From Cycas panzhihuaensis (Eukaryota; Cycadophyta): a stretch of 64,000 bases of DNA. Location: contig CM041465.1 in assembly GCA_023213395.1 (NCBI GenBank), positions 227,547,741-227,611,740 on the forward strand, in the 5' to 3' direction. A program made the translations under genes and the position numbers. Under the pieces are notes generated by a model that did not search any database, was not told where the DNA came from, and was given only the letters and a program-made list of their open reading frames with translations. Shown here piece by piece: positions 47,970 to 59,869 of this stretch (position 1 is the stretch's first letter; the number at the start of each line of letters is the position of its first letter).

Positions 47970-50550
47970 AAACCATTAGAAACTATAACACTTACTCCTA
48001 AGCGCTCTTTGAGGCTCCAAGGCCTTCTGCCTAATTCTCAAGTATGCCCTTCACACTTTGGTCAAGAAGTTTCATCATCCTATGTTGAATCCTAAGAACT
48101 TCAAGTGCATGACACTTATATCTATCCTCTTAAAGATTCAACTTACTTGTATAACATACTAGTGGAATAAAGATACCTTGAACCCTCTCAATGCCCAGGT
48201 GATTCTTCTTTTGTAGATCCCTCTTTTACATAAGAAGAACCACCTTGTGGTCAACCATATTCATCCTTCTTTGAGATAGTTCTCACTAGGATTCCTACAA
48301 CACTATGCATGCGTGGTTAGCAAGACCCATTTTACTTGGAGACTCATACCATGGCATCCCTATCATAACATCTTTAGATTAATCCCTTAGGTGAGGATTA
48401 TGAGTTAATGGAGGTAGAGCCCCCACATGATGCCATTTGGTCTCCTCATCTTTCTCATCCTCCTTCACTAAGACCTACATCGTGATTCCATTCTACATAT
48501 TTAGAGGAAGTTGATGACTATAAATCAACTCATTTGTAGCCATATCAATCTCCTCCTAGATAATAGGTTCGAGTTCATTTTCCTTATTCCATACCTCCCA
48601 CTCATAGAGGTGCCACTACCATTTCTACTTATGGCAACCCTAGTGCCTTGCATGCACCTACTTCTAGTCAAGTGGTTATGAATTCACCTAGTTTATGACC
48701 TATTCATTCTTACAGGACTAGAGTTTCCCTTTCTTAATCAGTTTCTTCTACTACTAAATTACCCCCCTATACATCACATTTCACTTGGTCTTATGATGTT
48801 AGACCTTGTCCACCATCTCCTAGAGCATCTAATATAATTCCCTCTTCTCAATATGTTTCTCATACTCATTCCATTCATCCTCATGCTTTGGTGAGTTAGT
48901 CACAAGCTTTAAGAGTTTCTAATCCTACTTCTTATTCACACATTCTTAGACCCACTCCAAAGCCTAATCTTTTTTACACCTTTAATCCAAGTTTCCCTTA
49001 ATACCTTATACTTCAAACCAACTCTGTGGTTAACCCTGTAATGTGGTTTAATCCCCATTTTACTTTTCCATCTCATGATGTTTTATAATCATAATAACAA
49101 CCACAATTGCAATAAGTTATCCATTCATCTATCCCTCATCCATCATCCTTACCTCAATGTTCTACTATGTTGAGGCTAAGGAGACCTTTCGTTGATTATA
49201 TAAAGTCTCATTTTCCACGAAAGATTTTTTCATCTCCTATGCTTCCATTTCTTCTTGAGTTGCCTAAACTTTTTGGTGACTCTTCTTAGGATCTTGCTTT
49301 CCATATATATGCATTTATAGTTTCTTGCATATATTTCATGCCATATGATTATGTCATGATGTGCTTGTCCCCTAAACTACTTTAAGATGATGCCTTGAAG
49401 TGGTTTTACCACCTCCCCTTAGCTTTTACCCTCTCATTTCAACAATTAGCTAACTCTTTCATCAACTATTTTGATGTGGTGAGACCATTTGAATTAGGCA
49501 TTAAATCTTTATTAGCTATTAAGTAGAACCATGATGAGACATCTAGGGACTTTGTTAGAAGATTTTCAGACTAGGTATATACTTGTACTTATGTCTTCAT
49601 CCTAGCATACTATTTGATTTGTTTACTAATTCATTGAGGCCCCACATACACTTAGAAGTTCTAAAACTAGGCCCTTAAATGTATGAAGAAGTGGTTGATT
49701 ATTATTTAGCTCTAGAAACATTTAAAATTCAAGTAGGTATCAAGAAGGTTGGAAAACCTATGCCTTCTAAAGAAGTAGTTCAAACCATAAAGGCCTTCTA
49801 TCATAAACCCACTTATGATCACCTAACCTCTTCTATCAGATCGTTAGAACACATGATCAATACCAAATTACATGTTGATGTTCCTTCTTAGAGGCAACCT
49901 TCATAAGAAGCCAAAGTTATTCATCTTACTGAAGGAAAGAAGAAACAAGTTCCTCCTCCACCTCCTCCTCCACCTCCTCCTCCCTTCAGAAAGTCAAAAT
50001 AGTACTCATACCATCAAATTAATACACATGATATAAGTGAGCACTATACCGTTCAAAATGCAATATAAAATACAAATGTCCAACCAAACTACTCTTCTAA
50101 GTCATCTCAAGACCAAATGATTCACAAGGATCTATTGCCTCAACATAATAAAAAAATAAGTAAAGATGATAAAGGTAAAGAAAAATAGGTGCAGGATGAT
50201 GAAGGCAAACCTTCACATTCTAATTCATTGAAGAAGACTACCACTCCTTCAAATCCTTCAACAAAAAGAATTAGTAATAAATCACATCCACCTCCTAAAG
50301 GTGGTAAGGTGGGGATACCAAGGGAATGATAAACATGGTAAAGACTACAAAGAGTGCATGTCCATCTAAATCATTTGATGATTTGATGACCAGGAATTCT
50401 AACTCTTTACCTCTAGTACTCCCCCATCCCATTAGGTTTAGGTTCATTCCCTCTAGTTTACAAGATGGATCATTCTCTTTGGTTAAGGAGTTAAAGACCA
50501 TTCTAGTAGGTACATCGATTATTGATTTGTTAAAGTATTACCCTAAGTAA
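47970..50550 (+). pseudogene. Gypsy B gag
   Basis: It would encode the capsid protein. It opens with R-S-L-R-L-Q-G-L-L-P near 48002-48035, followed by a Ser/Pro/His-rich leader. The capsid core reads M-P-Y-D-Y-V-M-M-C-L near 49338-49370, D-A-L-K-W-F-Y-H-L-P near 49391-49420, S-F-I-N-Y-F-D-V near 49455 and D-E-T-S-R-D-F-V-R-R-F near 49532. A part open at 49679-49891 contains Y-Y-L-A-L-E-T-F-K-I-Q and H-M-I-N-T-K-L. A (CCT)n-rich tract near 49950-49982 encodes poly-Pro. The region near 50326-50550 (open) leads to the protease. Many TAG stops fall where gypsy A has Gln or Trp. Confidence 0.8.
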
Positions 50551-51050
50551 TGTTAGCTCTTATTTGATGCATTGGGTGTCCCTATGATAGTTTCATCACC
50601 TACCTCTACTCTTTCTTTTGATTTAGCTACTTTATCTATTCATTCTGCCTATGCGCTAAATGACATACCCCCATTTTACATTGAGATTATGAAGGATGAT
50701 ATTAATATTAAGTGAGTTATTATTGATGAGGAATTATTTATCAATGTAATCCCTCTTTATTTAGTTGAGGATTTAGAGATTTCTATTTTCGATCTATGTG
50801 AGTGGATTTGCTAGGGGTATGAGAAGAATCAAAAGGTACCCTTAAGACAAGTCACTCTTCCTCTCATGTTAGAAGAAAAGATAATTCTTACTAAACTTAT
50901 TATTATCAATCTTGACTTAAAAAATAACATTCTTTTGGTAGACCATGGATAACCTAAATATTGATGGTATGTTCCTCCCTCTTTGGTGAACCTAGGTTCA
51001 TCCATAAGGGACAATTAAAAATTATTAAGCAAAAGCTAAAACACATTAAA
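50551..51050 (+). pseudogene. Gypsy B protease region
   Basis: The translation follows the Tat/Ogre aspartic-protease region. I-I-D-E-E-L-F-I-N-V-I-P lies near 50720-50755, where relatives carry D-D/E-G-S; here the active-site Gly is replaced, so activity is doubtful. L-V-E-D-L-E-I-S-I near 50760, a V-P-L-R-Q-V-T-L-P-L block near 50836-50870, and N-I-L-L-V-D-H-G near 50925-50950 (the I-L-L-G-R-P counterpart) follow. The V-P-P-S-L then S-I-R-D-N phrase near 50970-51015 closes the region, as in gypsy-1 at 17990. Confidence 0.65.
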
Positions 51051-52130
51051 CAATTAGTTCCTCTCATTAAGACTTTTTCAGAACCTAGTGAATCCTCCAA
51101 CTCTTTGGAGTATTTCTTTTAATTAATTAGTTTAGGCTAATACTTCACCATCAAATCCCCTTTTACTCATTTAGAAGTAAAGGACATAAATTGAGTTGAG
51201 ATTGTTCCCTCCTCATCAGGTTCCTCATTCATTCCTTTAACCTTGGACTTGACTGATCAGTTCTCATTTTTCTCTTCTACTTCTAATGAAAGAATAACCT
51301 CTAATTCTATTATGTCTCATTGAAAACCACCTGTGGGTAGACTTGCTGATATAGATGCTTTCTCCCCTATTCAAGCTCATTTTTCATAGGTTTTGTGCTT
51401 GCCCTTAGGGGCAAATATAGTGGTTCCTCCTATCATTAATCTTTTGGTGAGTGTTTCTTTAACTTTGGTTACACATGAATTACGTGTTGATGTTTCCCCA
51501 TCTTTTTTTTTATTGTCTTTCTTTTTGACATGGTTGAATAGACATGAAAAGAAGATATTATTTCATCATCATCTAGACTTAGAATCAAGGGGTGAAGATA
51601 CTGATTTGCTTGATATGGGTCAAAATAATCATAATACCTCCACTAAAGTAAGGGAGGTTAACTTGATTTCCACCATTTCTCTCCCTTCCTATTCTTATGT
51701 AGATTCTTTTCCATCCTCTCTCATCCTGATATCTTTATCTGATCGAGAGTGTAGTGTTAATCATTAAGAATTCAATCAAGATTTTACTTCAATTTGGGAG
51801 TTTGTTGATAGGGCTATTATCTTTTCTCATGTTTCTTCAATCAAGGAGTTTGTTCCCATTTGTCCAAGCTCTTTGGTTGATTTCCTTTCATCTTTTAGGC
51901 CTCTCCCTTCATTTACTTCTCTACTTAAAAACCTTCTCCTAGTCAACCTCTTTTATTTAGACCCCTTTGATAATGATAAGGCGATTGTTGAGCATTTAGT
52001 AGGTTTGTCTCTTAGTTTCCCTCATGGATATCATAAGTTGGGGTTTTCCAAAGTTATAATTAATCATTCCCAACCTTAGCAGTCTACTTCTTTAATAAAG
52101 CATACCCCTCTTCGTTTTGAGGAAGGAAAC
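51051..52130 (+). pseudogene. Gypsy B protease-RT linker
   Basis: About 1.1 kb of frame without a recognised domain joins protease to RT; pieces are open at 51393-51767, 51754-51942 and 51873-52079 in two frames. It is Ser/Leu-rich and has hydrophobic runs near 51390-51540 that could look like membrane segments. Tat/Ogre elements have a long linker here, and gypsy-1 has a shorter unrelated-looking one (18010-18780). Confidence 0.5.
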
Positions 52131-53010
52131 ATAATGCTTATGGAACAAACCATTGACACAGACCTTGAGAAGGGAGATGTTCCTAGAATTATCAAGTTGG
52201 GAGTTAGTTGTACTCCTTAAGAGATCACCCAGTTTAAGGATCTCTTTTGTGAGTTCTATTCTATTTTTGCATGGGACTATAAAGATATGCAAGGCATTGA
52301 CCCTTAAATTATTGAACACAATATTATAGTTATTCCTGGCATTAAACCTAAATGGAAAAAATAATACCTTATTCATCCATAGCTCTCCCTTGCTATTAAA
52401 CAGGAAGTAGAGAAGTTGTTAGGAGTTGGATTTATTGAGAGTATTGATTATTCTCAATAGGTTTCTAACATAGTTCCTATTGCAAAAAAGAATGGTACAA
52501 TTCAAATATGTATTGACTTTTATGATATCAAGGATACATATCCTGAGGATAATTTTCCACTCCCTTTTATTGATCAGATTTAAGACCAAACAACTAGTTC
52601 TGAGATAATGTCTCTTATGGATGGATTTTCAGGATATAATTAAATTTGCATTACACCTCATGACTGTCATAAGACTGCTCTTACTATCCCTTGGGGCACC
52701 TTTGTTTCTAAATTCATGCCATTCAGATTGAACAATGCTAGCATGATATATTAGAGAGCCATGGTGCATATTTTCTATGACTTGATTGGTAATATTAGTG
52801 TTGTATATTTAGATGATATGCTCACCCTTTCATGCAAAAGATGTGATCATTTACATGACCTTAGAATAAATTTTGAAAGATGTAAGAAATATCACTTATA
52901 TCTTAATCCTTCTAAGTGTGGTTTTGTTGTTACATTAAGAAAGATGTTGGCAAATATTATTTCTCAAGATGGGATTAGAATTGATCCTAATAAGACTGAG
53001 GAAATTATTT
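52131..53010 (+). pseudogene. Gypsy B reverse transcriptase
   Basis: It begins with the pre-RT phrase F-A-W-D-Y-K-D-M-Q-G-I-D-P near 52266-52305, followed by E-V-E-K-L-L-G-V-G-F-I-E-S near 52405. N-I-V-P-I-A-K-K-N-G-T-I-Q-I-C-I-D-F follows near 52468-52520, then D-N-F-P-L-P-F-I-D near 52548-52575 and S-L-M-D-G-F-S-G-Y-N near 52610-52640. T-I-P-W-G-T-F lies near 52684 and the catalytic Y-L-D-D at 52806-52817, so the two Asp are intact. Y-L-N-P-S-K-C-G-F follows near 52900. The stretch 52761-53012 is open; there are about eight stops upstream. Confidence 0.9.
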
Positions 53011-53760
53011 AAATACCTCCTCCTAAGAGCCAAAAGAAAATTTAATTCTTTTCTAGGTAGATTTGGTTTGTTAAGATGTTTCATCACTAATTTCACCTTA
53101 GATGCCAAGCCTATCACTAATCTTTTAAAGAAAGATATCAAGTTACAATAGACTCCTCAAGTTCAAGAGTCCTTCGATAAGATGAAGCAAGCCTTGGGTT
53201 CAATGCATGTTCTTACTTTGCCAAGGTTTAATAAACTATTTATTTTATATACTTCAACTACAGAGGAATCATTAGTAGGAATGCTAGTATAAGAAGATGA
53301 GTTTAAAGAGTGAGCTATCTATTTCATTAGTAAGATCCTTGTGGCTACCAAACTTCACTATCCTTTACTTGAAAAAGAATATCTTACTTTATTTTTTATT
53401 ACTAAGAAGTTACACCACTACGTCCTTGAGAACAAGATCGACCTTATTATTTAATTTGATCCTATATGATATCTACTTACCAAGTCCAACCTTACTGGTT
53501 GATAGAGTAAGTGGTCCTTATTAATTCAAGAGTTTGACTTACAAGTGGTTAATAGAAAGTCCAAAAAGGGCATGACCATTCCAAATATTATGGTTGATGC
53601 TCCTCTCCCCAATCTTGTTAGCCAACTTATCGATGATTCCCTCCTAGATGAACACATCCTCCATGTTTAGATCGTCCCTTCTAATGACCCATAGTATGGA
53701 GAGATTACTCTTTTCCTTCTCTTACTACTATGAATAAGAGAAGATGAATCTAAGTCACTA
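53011..53760 (+). pseudogene. Gypsy B RNase H (first)
   Basis: This follows RT after a stop and frameshifts. It contains F-L-G-R-F-G-L-L-R-C-F-I near 53051-53085, K-P-I-T-N-L-L-K-K near 53107-53135, and L-P-R-F-N-K-L-F-I-L-Y-T near 53218-53255, where relatives carry an Asp after the L-Y strand. A-I-Y-F-I-S-K-I-L then lies near 53312-53335, L-E-K-E-Y-L-T-L near 53368 and the F-D-L-Q-V-V-N-R-K block near 53532. Frames change several times. Confidence 0.7.
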
Positions 53761-54925
53761 TTAGGTAATACATTTTGCTTGATAACATCTTGTATAAGCA
53801 TTCTTTTGATAAAATTCTATTAAGGTGCCTCTCGCCTAATAAATCATTAGTTCCTTTAATAGAAGCCTATGAAGGAATATATGGTGGGCACTTTGATAAT
53901 TGATCAATGGCCCAATGTATTCTTCATATGGGCTACTATTGGCCTACATTATTTAAAGATGCCTATTCTTATGTTTAAAAATGCCAAAAATGCCAATCCC
54001 ATACAACTTTGATACATAAACCTACACAAGAAATGAAGTCAATAGTTTCACCTTGGCCTTTTCCCCAATGGGGTCTCAATATCATTGGTTAGATTTTTCC
54101 AGTATCATCTAATGGAAATAAATTTATCCTAAACATGATAAAATATTTTACGGAGTGGAGTGAAGCCATCATAATAGTCACTACTACTAGAAAAATTATT
54201 GCTACATTCATATTTTAGTATATTATTTATAGATTTAGGGTGCCAGATATTATCATTACTAACAATGGGACTTCATTCTATAATCTCCACATTAGTAAAT
54301 TATGTAGTAAATTTCATATCACCTATAGAATATTTGTGCCTTATCATCCTCAAGCAAATGGCTAGGTGGAAGTTTTTAATATGATCTTGGCTAAGATTTT
54401 AACTAAGACTATTGCTATCTCTCACCTAGATTGGCACTCCCAGTTATTTTTGGAATTATAGGCTTATAGGACCTCTATTAAGAATGCTATAGGCATGACA
54501 CCATTTTCTCTTTTTTATGGTATTGAAGTTGTCCTTCCATTAGAGGTTAAGATTCCTTCCTTAAGTATCTTATTAAAGGAGTTTACTGATGAGGAGTTAT
54601 AAAGAGAAGCACATCTTTTGGAACTTAAGAAATTAGATGAGACTTGTTTATAAGCCTTACCAAATAATATGGAATCCAAAGCTAGAGTCCAAGCTACACA
54701 TGATAGACAGCTTAGACTTAGGAAGTTCAATGCTAGTGATAAAGTCTTAAAATTAGAATATTTACATGATAAGCAACATAAAATTTCTCCTAAGTAGATA
54801 GGACCTTTTTCAATAATTGAAGGTTTAGTTAATGGAGATTATCAAATTTTGACATTAGAAGGATTATAATTTAAAAGTCCTATTAATTCCCAATATTTGA
54901 GAAAATTTAATACCTAGTAGCATAT
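53761..54925 (+). pseudogene. Gypsy B integrase
   Basis: The zinc-binding part shows E-A-Y-E-G-I-Y-G-G-H-F near 53863-53895, M-G-Y-Y-W near 53926 and C-Q-K-C-Q near 53981. The S-P-W-P-F-P-Q-W-G phrase near 54049-54076 is typical of Tat/Ogre. The core has K-F-I-L-N-M-I-K-Y-F-T-E-W near 54122-54160, T-N-N-G-T-S near 54258 and V-P-Y-H-P-Q-A-N-G near 54336-54362. A C-terminal domain with K-Q-I-G-P-F-S near 54795-54815 and N-G-D-Y-Q-I-L-T-L-E-G near 54832-54865 completes it. Stops are mostly TAG at Gln sites. The first core Asp appears replaced. Confidence 0.8.
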
Positions 54926-54937
54926 GCTCATCCTCTT

Positions 54938-55045
54938 CATAATGAGGATAAACTATGGCTCCCTCTGTAATAAGGATAAACTATGGCTCCCTCTATAATG
55001 AGGATAAATTAATGAGAATAAACTATGACTTCAAAATTTTCCATT
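54938..55045 (+). repeat. Minisatellite 1, TAAACTAT core, about 28 bp
   Basis: Three to four units of AATGAGGATAAACTATGGCT plus CCCTCT, the last one degenerate, directly after integrase. The core recurs in clusters further downstream. Confidence 0.9.
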
Positions 55046-55959
55046 TATCTAATGAGCTAAAACTATGAGTAAACTTTCTTTCTTTTTGATCTTGTCTTAT
55101 TTTCTATTGAGCATTATGTCATTTTCATCAGAGATCTTACTCATAATTATGTGTGTCTTTTGCTCTTTCTAGCATCTACACCAATTGTGAGTTATCTATC
55201 ATCATATTAGGATATCTTTCTCTTTTGAGTTCCATACTCAAAGTAGGATTTGTGCCCCTAGCCTTATGACATTTTCATCCTAGAAAGAGAAAAGCCTATC
55301 CTAGCTTTAGATATTTAGTCATTGGTTGAGATCATATTTTCATCTATTAGTTTGTTACCTTAAGGATTCCTTTTTGGTCATATATCACCTATTATTTTTA
55401 TTTATTTTTATTATCCTTGGTTCTCTTTATTAATCTTTCAAAGTGGATACTCATTCTACCATCTTTTCCTCATGTTTGAAGACACTATGATTTTGATTTC
55501 CTTTCCTCGTAGTTTAATCCTTAAGGAGATTGGTCCCTTCTATTATAAAGTCTATTAAAAAAGATAAATCCTTACTATGTTAAGTAAAAGAGTTTTATAG
55601 GTGCATGATTATGACCCACTTCTTGTAAAAAGTATGAAAGTAAAAAAAAAAAAAGTGTATTGTTATCATCCTCTTGTAATTTGGGGTAAGTTACATGAAG
55701 GCTTTGTCCCCACCTATCTATCTATAGGTTGGGTTCATTTGGATGAGTCATTTAGGATTTTTAAATCTAGATACTTGGGTCCACTGTGGCCTCAATTATG
55801 ATTGAATCTTACCTGACACCTTGCTAGTATTAATCATAATCATGCTAGTTATGATTCTTCTTTTTCTTCACTATAGTCAGAATTAAGTGTATTTATTTAT
55901 CGATTCCTTATTGATTGATTCTTGTACCTTTTTTTATTTATCATATAGTCTCCTAACTT
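55046..55959 (+). other. Spacer after integrase
   Basis: No domain was recognised. A 66-codon open frame at 55601-55801 has an H-E-G-F-V-P-T-Y block but no known match by eye; it lies just before the second RNase H and could be the remains of a linker in the same transcript. Confidence 0.35.
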
Positions 55960-56390
55960 TGATCCAATTATTTCCATGGCATTGAGTATATTTACCAATA
56001 GAGGTAATAAGGAAAATCTAGGACCATCTATTTCTGCTTGGGTGATTTATGACCAATCAGGAAATCCCCTCATTTCTATGGGGTCTTTCATACCTCGGTA
56101 ACCAATAATAAAGCTAAATGTCTTACTATTATAGGATCCTTGTTTGATATTTCTTACTTCTATCTTAGGCCTATTACTATATATGCTAACTCTTAGGTTG
56201 TAGCTTATCAGTTGGTTGGGATATATCAAGTTCATTCCCTACAACTCCTTCTCCTACATCATAAGACTTCATTATTATTATCCTTATTTACTTCAGTTAC
56301 TATTCAGTATATACCTCATTCCATTAACCTTGAAGTTGATGCTCTTTTTTCCTCTATCCTTAATGATTATATTTTTTTATTTTCATCTTT
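55960..56390 (+). pseudogene. Second RNase H domain downstream of integrase
   Basis: In one main sense the order is F-T-N-R-G-N-K-E-N-L-G-P-S-I-S-A-W-V-I-Y-D near 55990-56052, then G-N-P-L-I-S-M-G-S near 56060-56088. After a frameshift come T-N-N-K-A-K near 56102, I-Y-A-N-S-Q-V-V-A-Y-Q-L near 56179-56215, and I-Q-Y-I-P-H-S-I-N-L-E-V-D-A-L near 56305-56347. This is the RNase H pattern F.DG....NPGP.G.GWV, TNN.AE, YADSQ.V..QL, IPR..N.EADAL. Two catalytic Asp positions (the DG and the ADSQ) read Asn here. A separate RNase H follows RT, so the element has two. Dual RNase H is known in the Tat lineage. Confidence 0.7.
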
Positions 56391-56407
56391 TAGCTAGGGG
56401 CATACCA

Positions 56408-56485
56408 CTCTAAAATGAGTATAAACTGCCACTCCAAAATGAGTATAAACTACCACTCCATGGCAAGTATAAACTATTAGTTTGG
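56408..56485 (+). repeat. Minisatellite 2, AGTATAAACT core, about 27 bp
   Basis: Three units of AAAATGAGTATAAACT plus RCCACTCC between 56410 and 56480, the third altered. It shares GAGTATAAACT with the other clusters. Confidence 0.9.
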
Positions 56486-57854
56486 AAAAATATAGATTTA
56501 AGTAGTTTGGAGATCAATACGATAGGTAGGATATTGAAATTAAGTACTTGAAATGGATAGAACCACATGGGGATCTTAAGATGTGCAAGATCTTAGAAGG
56601 GGGCAAGCCCCTAAAAGCCTTATGTCCCTAGAAGGAGTCAAAGAGGAATCTAATATACTTAAATAGCTAGTTGTTTATTAAGTAAGATTAGTTTCATTTG
56701 GTAAAAAACTTGTTTTCTTCATGATATATTATGTAAATATAGGATATATTTTATATTTATATAATCTACTAGGAGTATGATACAAATTATATAAGTTTCC
56801 TTTTAAAGATTCATGTCACTTCATCTTCTTCTTTTATAAACCTATTTCCATTAGTTTCAGATGGTTTTAAGTTTATAAAAATAAAATAGGTAAACCTTTC
56901 ACTTGCTCCTTTTTATCTATTGTTTATTTTCTTTTCTTTATTTCTTACTCATAATCTATTTCTTTCCTAAGTTGTTGCGCTTTGAAATGAGTATAAACTA
57001 TCGTGTACTCTGGAATAAGTATAAACTATCATGTATATATCATAATTAAAAAAAAAAGTATATAACCGTGAAAGAGCAAAAAAAGTAAAAAAATGATAAA
57101 GTTATTACATGTTTCTTTGGATAGTCATACTAATGAATATATCCTATGCTCAAATTCAAAATAGGAATAAGGGGGAAAAGGATTTAGAGACAAGTATTCG
57201 TACATAAGATTTTAAGAAAAATGATCAATATATATACATGATAATAAAAAGTATAGTACATTTGTCACTCAGGTGAGTCATGATACATATTGAGGCTCAA
57301 AAAATACCTCTCATCTCTCTCTTATCTCCCTATATAACATATAATATACTCATCCCTTAGACTCCTGATGAGATCTTTGTGCGACACCTAGATCTACTCT
57401 CTCCATCCTACCTAAAGTCTCCCTATGTGTAGACTTACCATGAGGTGTAAGGTGGTGTCATCCATACTATATTGTGATACTTTCTAATGGAGTATACCAT
57501 ACTTCCACCTAAGCCAATGCCATCCTCTATAAGTGTCATCTCTTATCCTTGCCTACCTTGAGCTCTAGCTCTCGCATCCTCAGTTTTGCCCTCATGTCTA
57601 TATAAAGATCTCAAGTTTAAAGTGCATGGCTATAATACTCAATATGATGTCCCAACAACCTATGATCCACTATGTTCCATGTTGGTGCCTCCTTCAATCT
57701 TGGAACATAAGAGAATATCACCTATAAGGTCCTCTGAACCTCCTTTAAGGTCACCATCTCATCACTTGTTTGATGAAAACATATAACTCGTGATCAATAC
57801 CCTGGAATAGAAAGTCCTTAGAAAATAAAAGTATGACATCATATGAGAAATAAA
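56486..57854 (+). other. Spacer with a further TAAACTAT repeat pair
   Basis: No coding domain is seen. At about 56983-57030 two units of AATRAGTATAAACTATC recur 29 bp apart. A purine run AAGGGGGAAAAGG lies near 57168-57181. The open frame at 57586-57786 shows no known domain. Confidence 0.5.
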
Positions 57855-59100
57855 TTAATTAAATAACATACTTGGTGATCCTCCTCTTCTTGTTGGCTTT
57901 GCTCCAATCACCTCCTTAATTGGTGGTCCTCCTACCTCCTGTGGCTCATAGGGAGCTCCCTGGGTGGCCTCACCCTCACCTGCTCTGCTCCCTCCACCTC
58001 TACCCTGGCCATTTGTTGAGCCTAGATCCATGCTCTGTATGGAGCCTCTACTACCCTCCACAGGTGCTTTGTATACTTCCTTGAGAACTTGATGACTCCC
58101 TGTTACTCCCCCACTAAATGAGAAACCTTTGCCTCCTCACCCTACCTCTTCACTACCTCTTCTAACTTTCCCACCTCATCCTCCTCTGTCTTATCCTCTC
58201 CCTCTCCCTTGTCTAGCCATGGGAGCCTCCTCTACTACTTCCCTCTCTACAACATCCATATCATCATCACTTCAGATCAGTAGCCCTACATAAGCATCCT
58301 CCATGAGCTATCTCCTTATCACCCTACTGAAGACATGGCTATGTATAGTCCTCATCATGATAGCTAGCCTATTATAGATTTACGATCTCATGTGCCACTT
58401 ATTCATCCCTGGGTCCATCATCATTAACTCTCCTAGCTTGCCTCTTGGTCTCATTAATAGAACATAATCATACAACCAACACATTAATATAGAGCTATAT
58501 GAGAACCCTCCTCTCCCCATCCTCATGATCCTAGATAACTTATGACTAATGCTATCCACTATGTACTACCTCCAGTTGATCCAGATCCCTTACTCACATC
58601 TCCTCACTACTTAAGTCTACTAAGCTAGAACCCCTATGAAATTATGGGTTTTGGATATCCTGTAAATAATGATAAGAGAAATGATCCTCCTAGCCATAAG
58701 AATGTTACCTACTATCTGAATCACCTCCACTGATATCCCATGCTAGTTGATTTGGTCACTAAATCCCATCAAGTACTTACTACACCCTATCTAGGACTCC
58801 TCATCAGTCACTTTGATGAGTCTGATTCACTCTCCATGCTAATTGACCCTCGAGATCTACTCCACATCCTTTGGAATGATCTAAATCTCTCTAATGGCTT
58901 GTATCTAAAATACATTGTGTCCCAAGACACAATAATTGATAAAATTATGCAAAACTTCATGCTCCATGACAAGCTAGGTAGATCCACTCACTCGTGAGAG
59001 GCCACATGCTCTCAAAATCCCTTATCCTACCTTGTCCAATTAGCTTATGGGCTCCCTCATGGCCATTCCTTTATTTTCTTGCATCTCCACTCTCTCTAAG
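57855..59100 (-). pseudogene. Antisense ORF in the gypsy B 3' region, decayed
   Basis: One minus-strand frame reads as protein for about 415 codons, broken only by stops (mostly TAG and TGA, also some TAA), with no frameshift detected. Recognisable stretches are M-E-H-E-V-L-H-N-F-I-N-Y near 58930-58970, I-I-P-K-D-V-E near 58865-58890, S-V-E-V-I-Q-I-V-G-N-I-L near 58690-58730, R-M-G-R-G-G-F-S-Y-S-S near 58500-58530, and L-M-M-M-D-P-G-M-N-K-W-H near 58405-58440. The end is Gly/Arg/Glu-rich and open at 57855-58061, with RG repeats that could bind nucleic acid. The protein family is not recognised. Position and orientation fit the additional antisense ORFs known between pol and the 3' LTR in Tat-lineage elements. 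It is richer in G+C than its surroundings. Confidence 0.6.
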
Positions 59101-59869
59101 GCCTGCATCGCATTATTAAATTCATGTTAGTATCATCATTTTATTAAAAAAAAAAAATTAGTGTTTGATTGAGTAAAGGTCCAAAAGTATAACTAGATAA
59201 CTAAAAACATGATTTTACAATTGAAAAACATGACTTCATAGTAAAAAATATGATTTCCTCTAACAATCCCAAATTATAAAGTTACATTTTAAACTCTATA
59301 ATCACATTTTTTGCTAATTAATTGTGTTTTTAGTGTAGTAGTTGTGATTTTCACACTCTAACATCACATTTTTTATTTAAAAAAAAAAAAGCTTTTGACT
59401 CACCAGATATCTGGTTCTTTGCTCCATCCTGATAATGATGATGATCCCCTAGGGTTAGTCCTTCGTCAAAATGGGCTCTTAAATGCCTCAAAAATAAGAA
59501 GAATGACCTCTAGTTATCCCCCTTCTTCTCCTCCCTCTTGTAAAAAAGAAACCCCTTTTTATCCATTTTTTTACAAATAGGGAGGGGTTTTTCTTTGTTT
59601 TCCTTGATAGAATTTTTTCTAGTACTCATGAGATCTATCAAAGCAAAATATATTCTTTTTCAATCATTATTATCATCAAAATTACTTGTAAATACCCAAA
59701 ATTATATATATTTAACTTGATAAGGGTTAATTATTAGTTTAATGCTTGATTATATTCATTAGAGCTCATCTTCCCTTTGGAGATATGATCTATTACCTTG
59801 GGTTCTTCATTTTTTACAAATTTTTGGTATTTGTATTTGAAGGATAATGTTTCAAGCCTTCTTTTTCTT
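59101..59869. other. Spacer before the 3' minisatellites
   Basis: AT-rich, with A11-type runs near 59145 and 59378. The open frame at 59395-59580 has no recognised domain. Confidence 0.45.

Noticed and set aside
58740-58997. 85-codon plus-strand open frame
   Set aside because: It is the complement of the long antisense frame 59100-57855, which reads better as protein over a longer distance.
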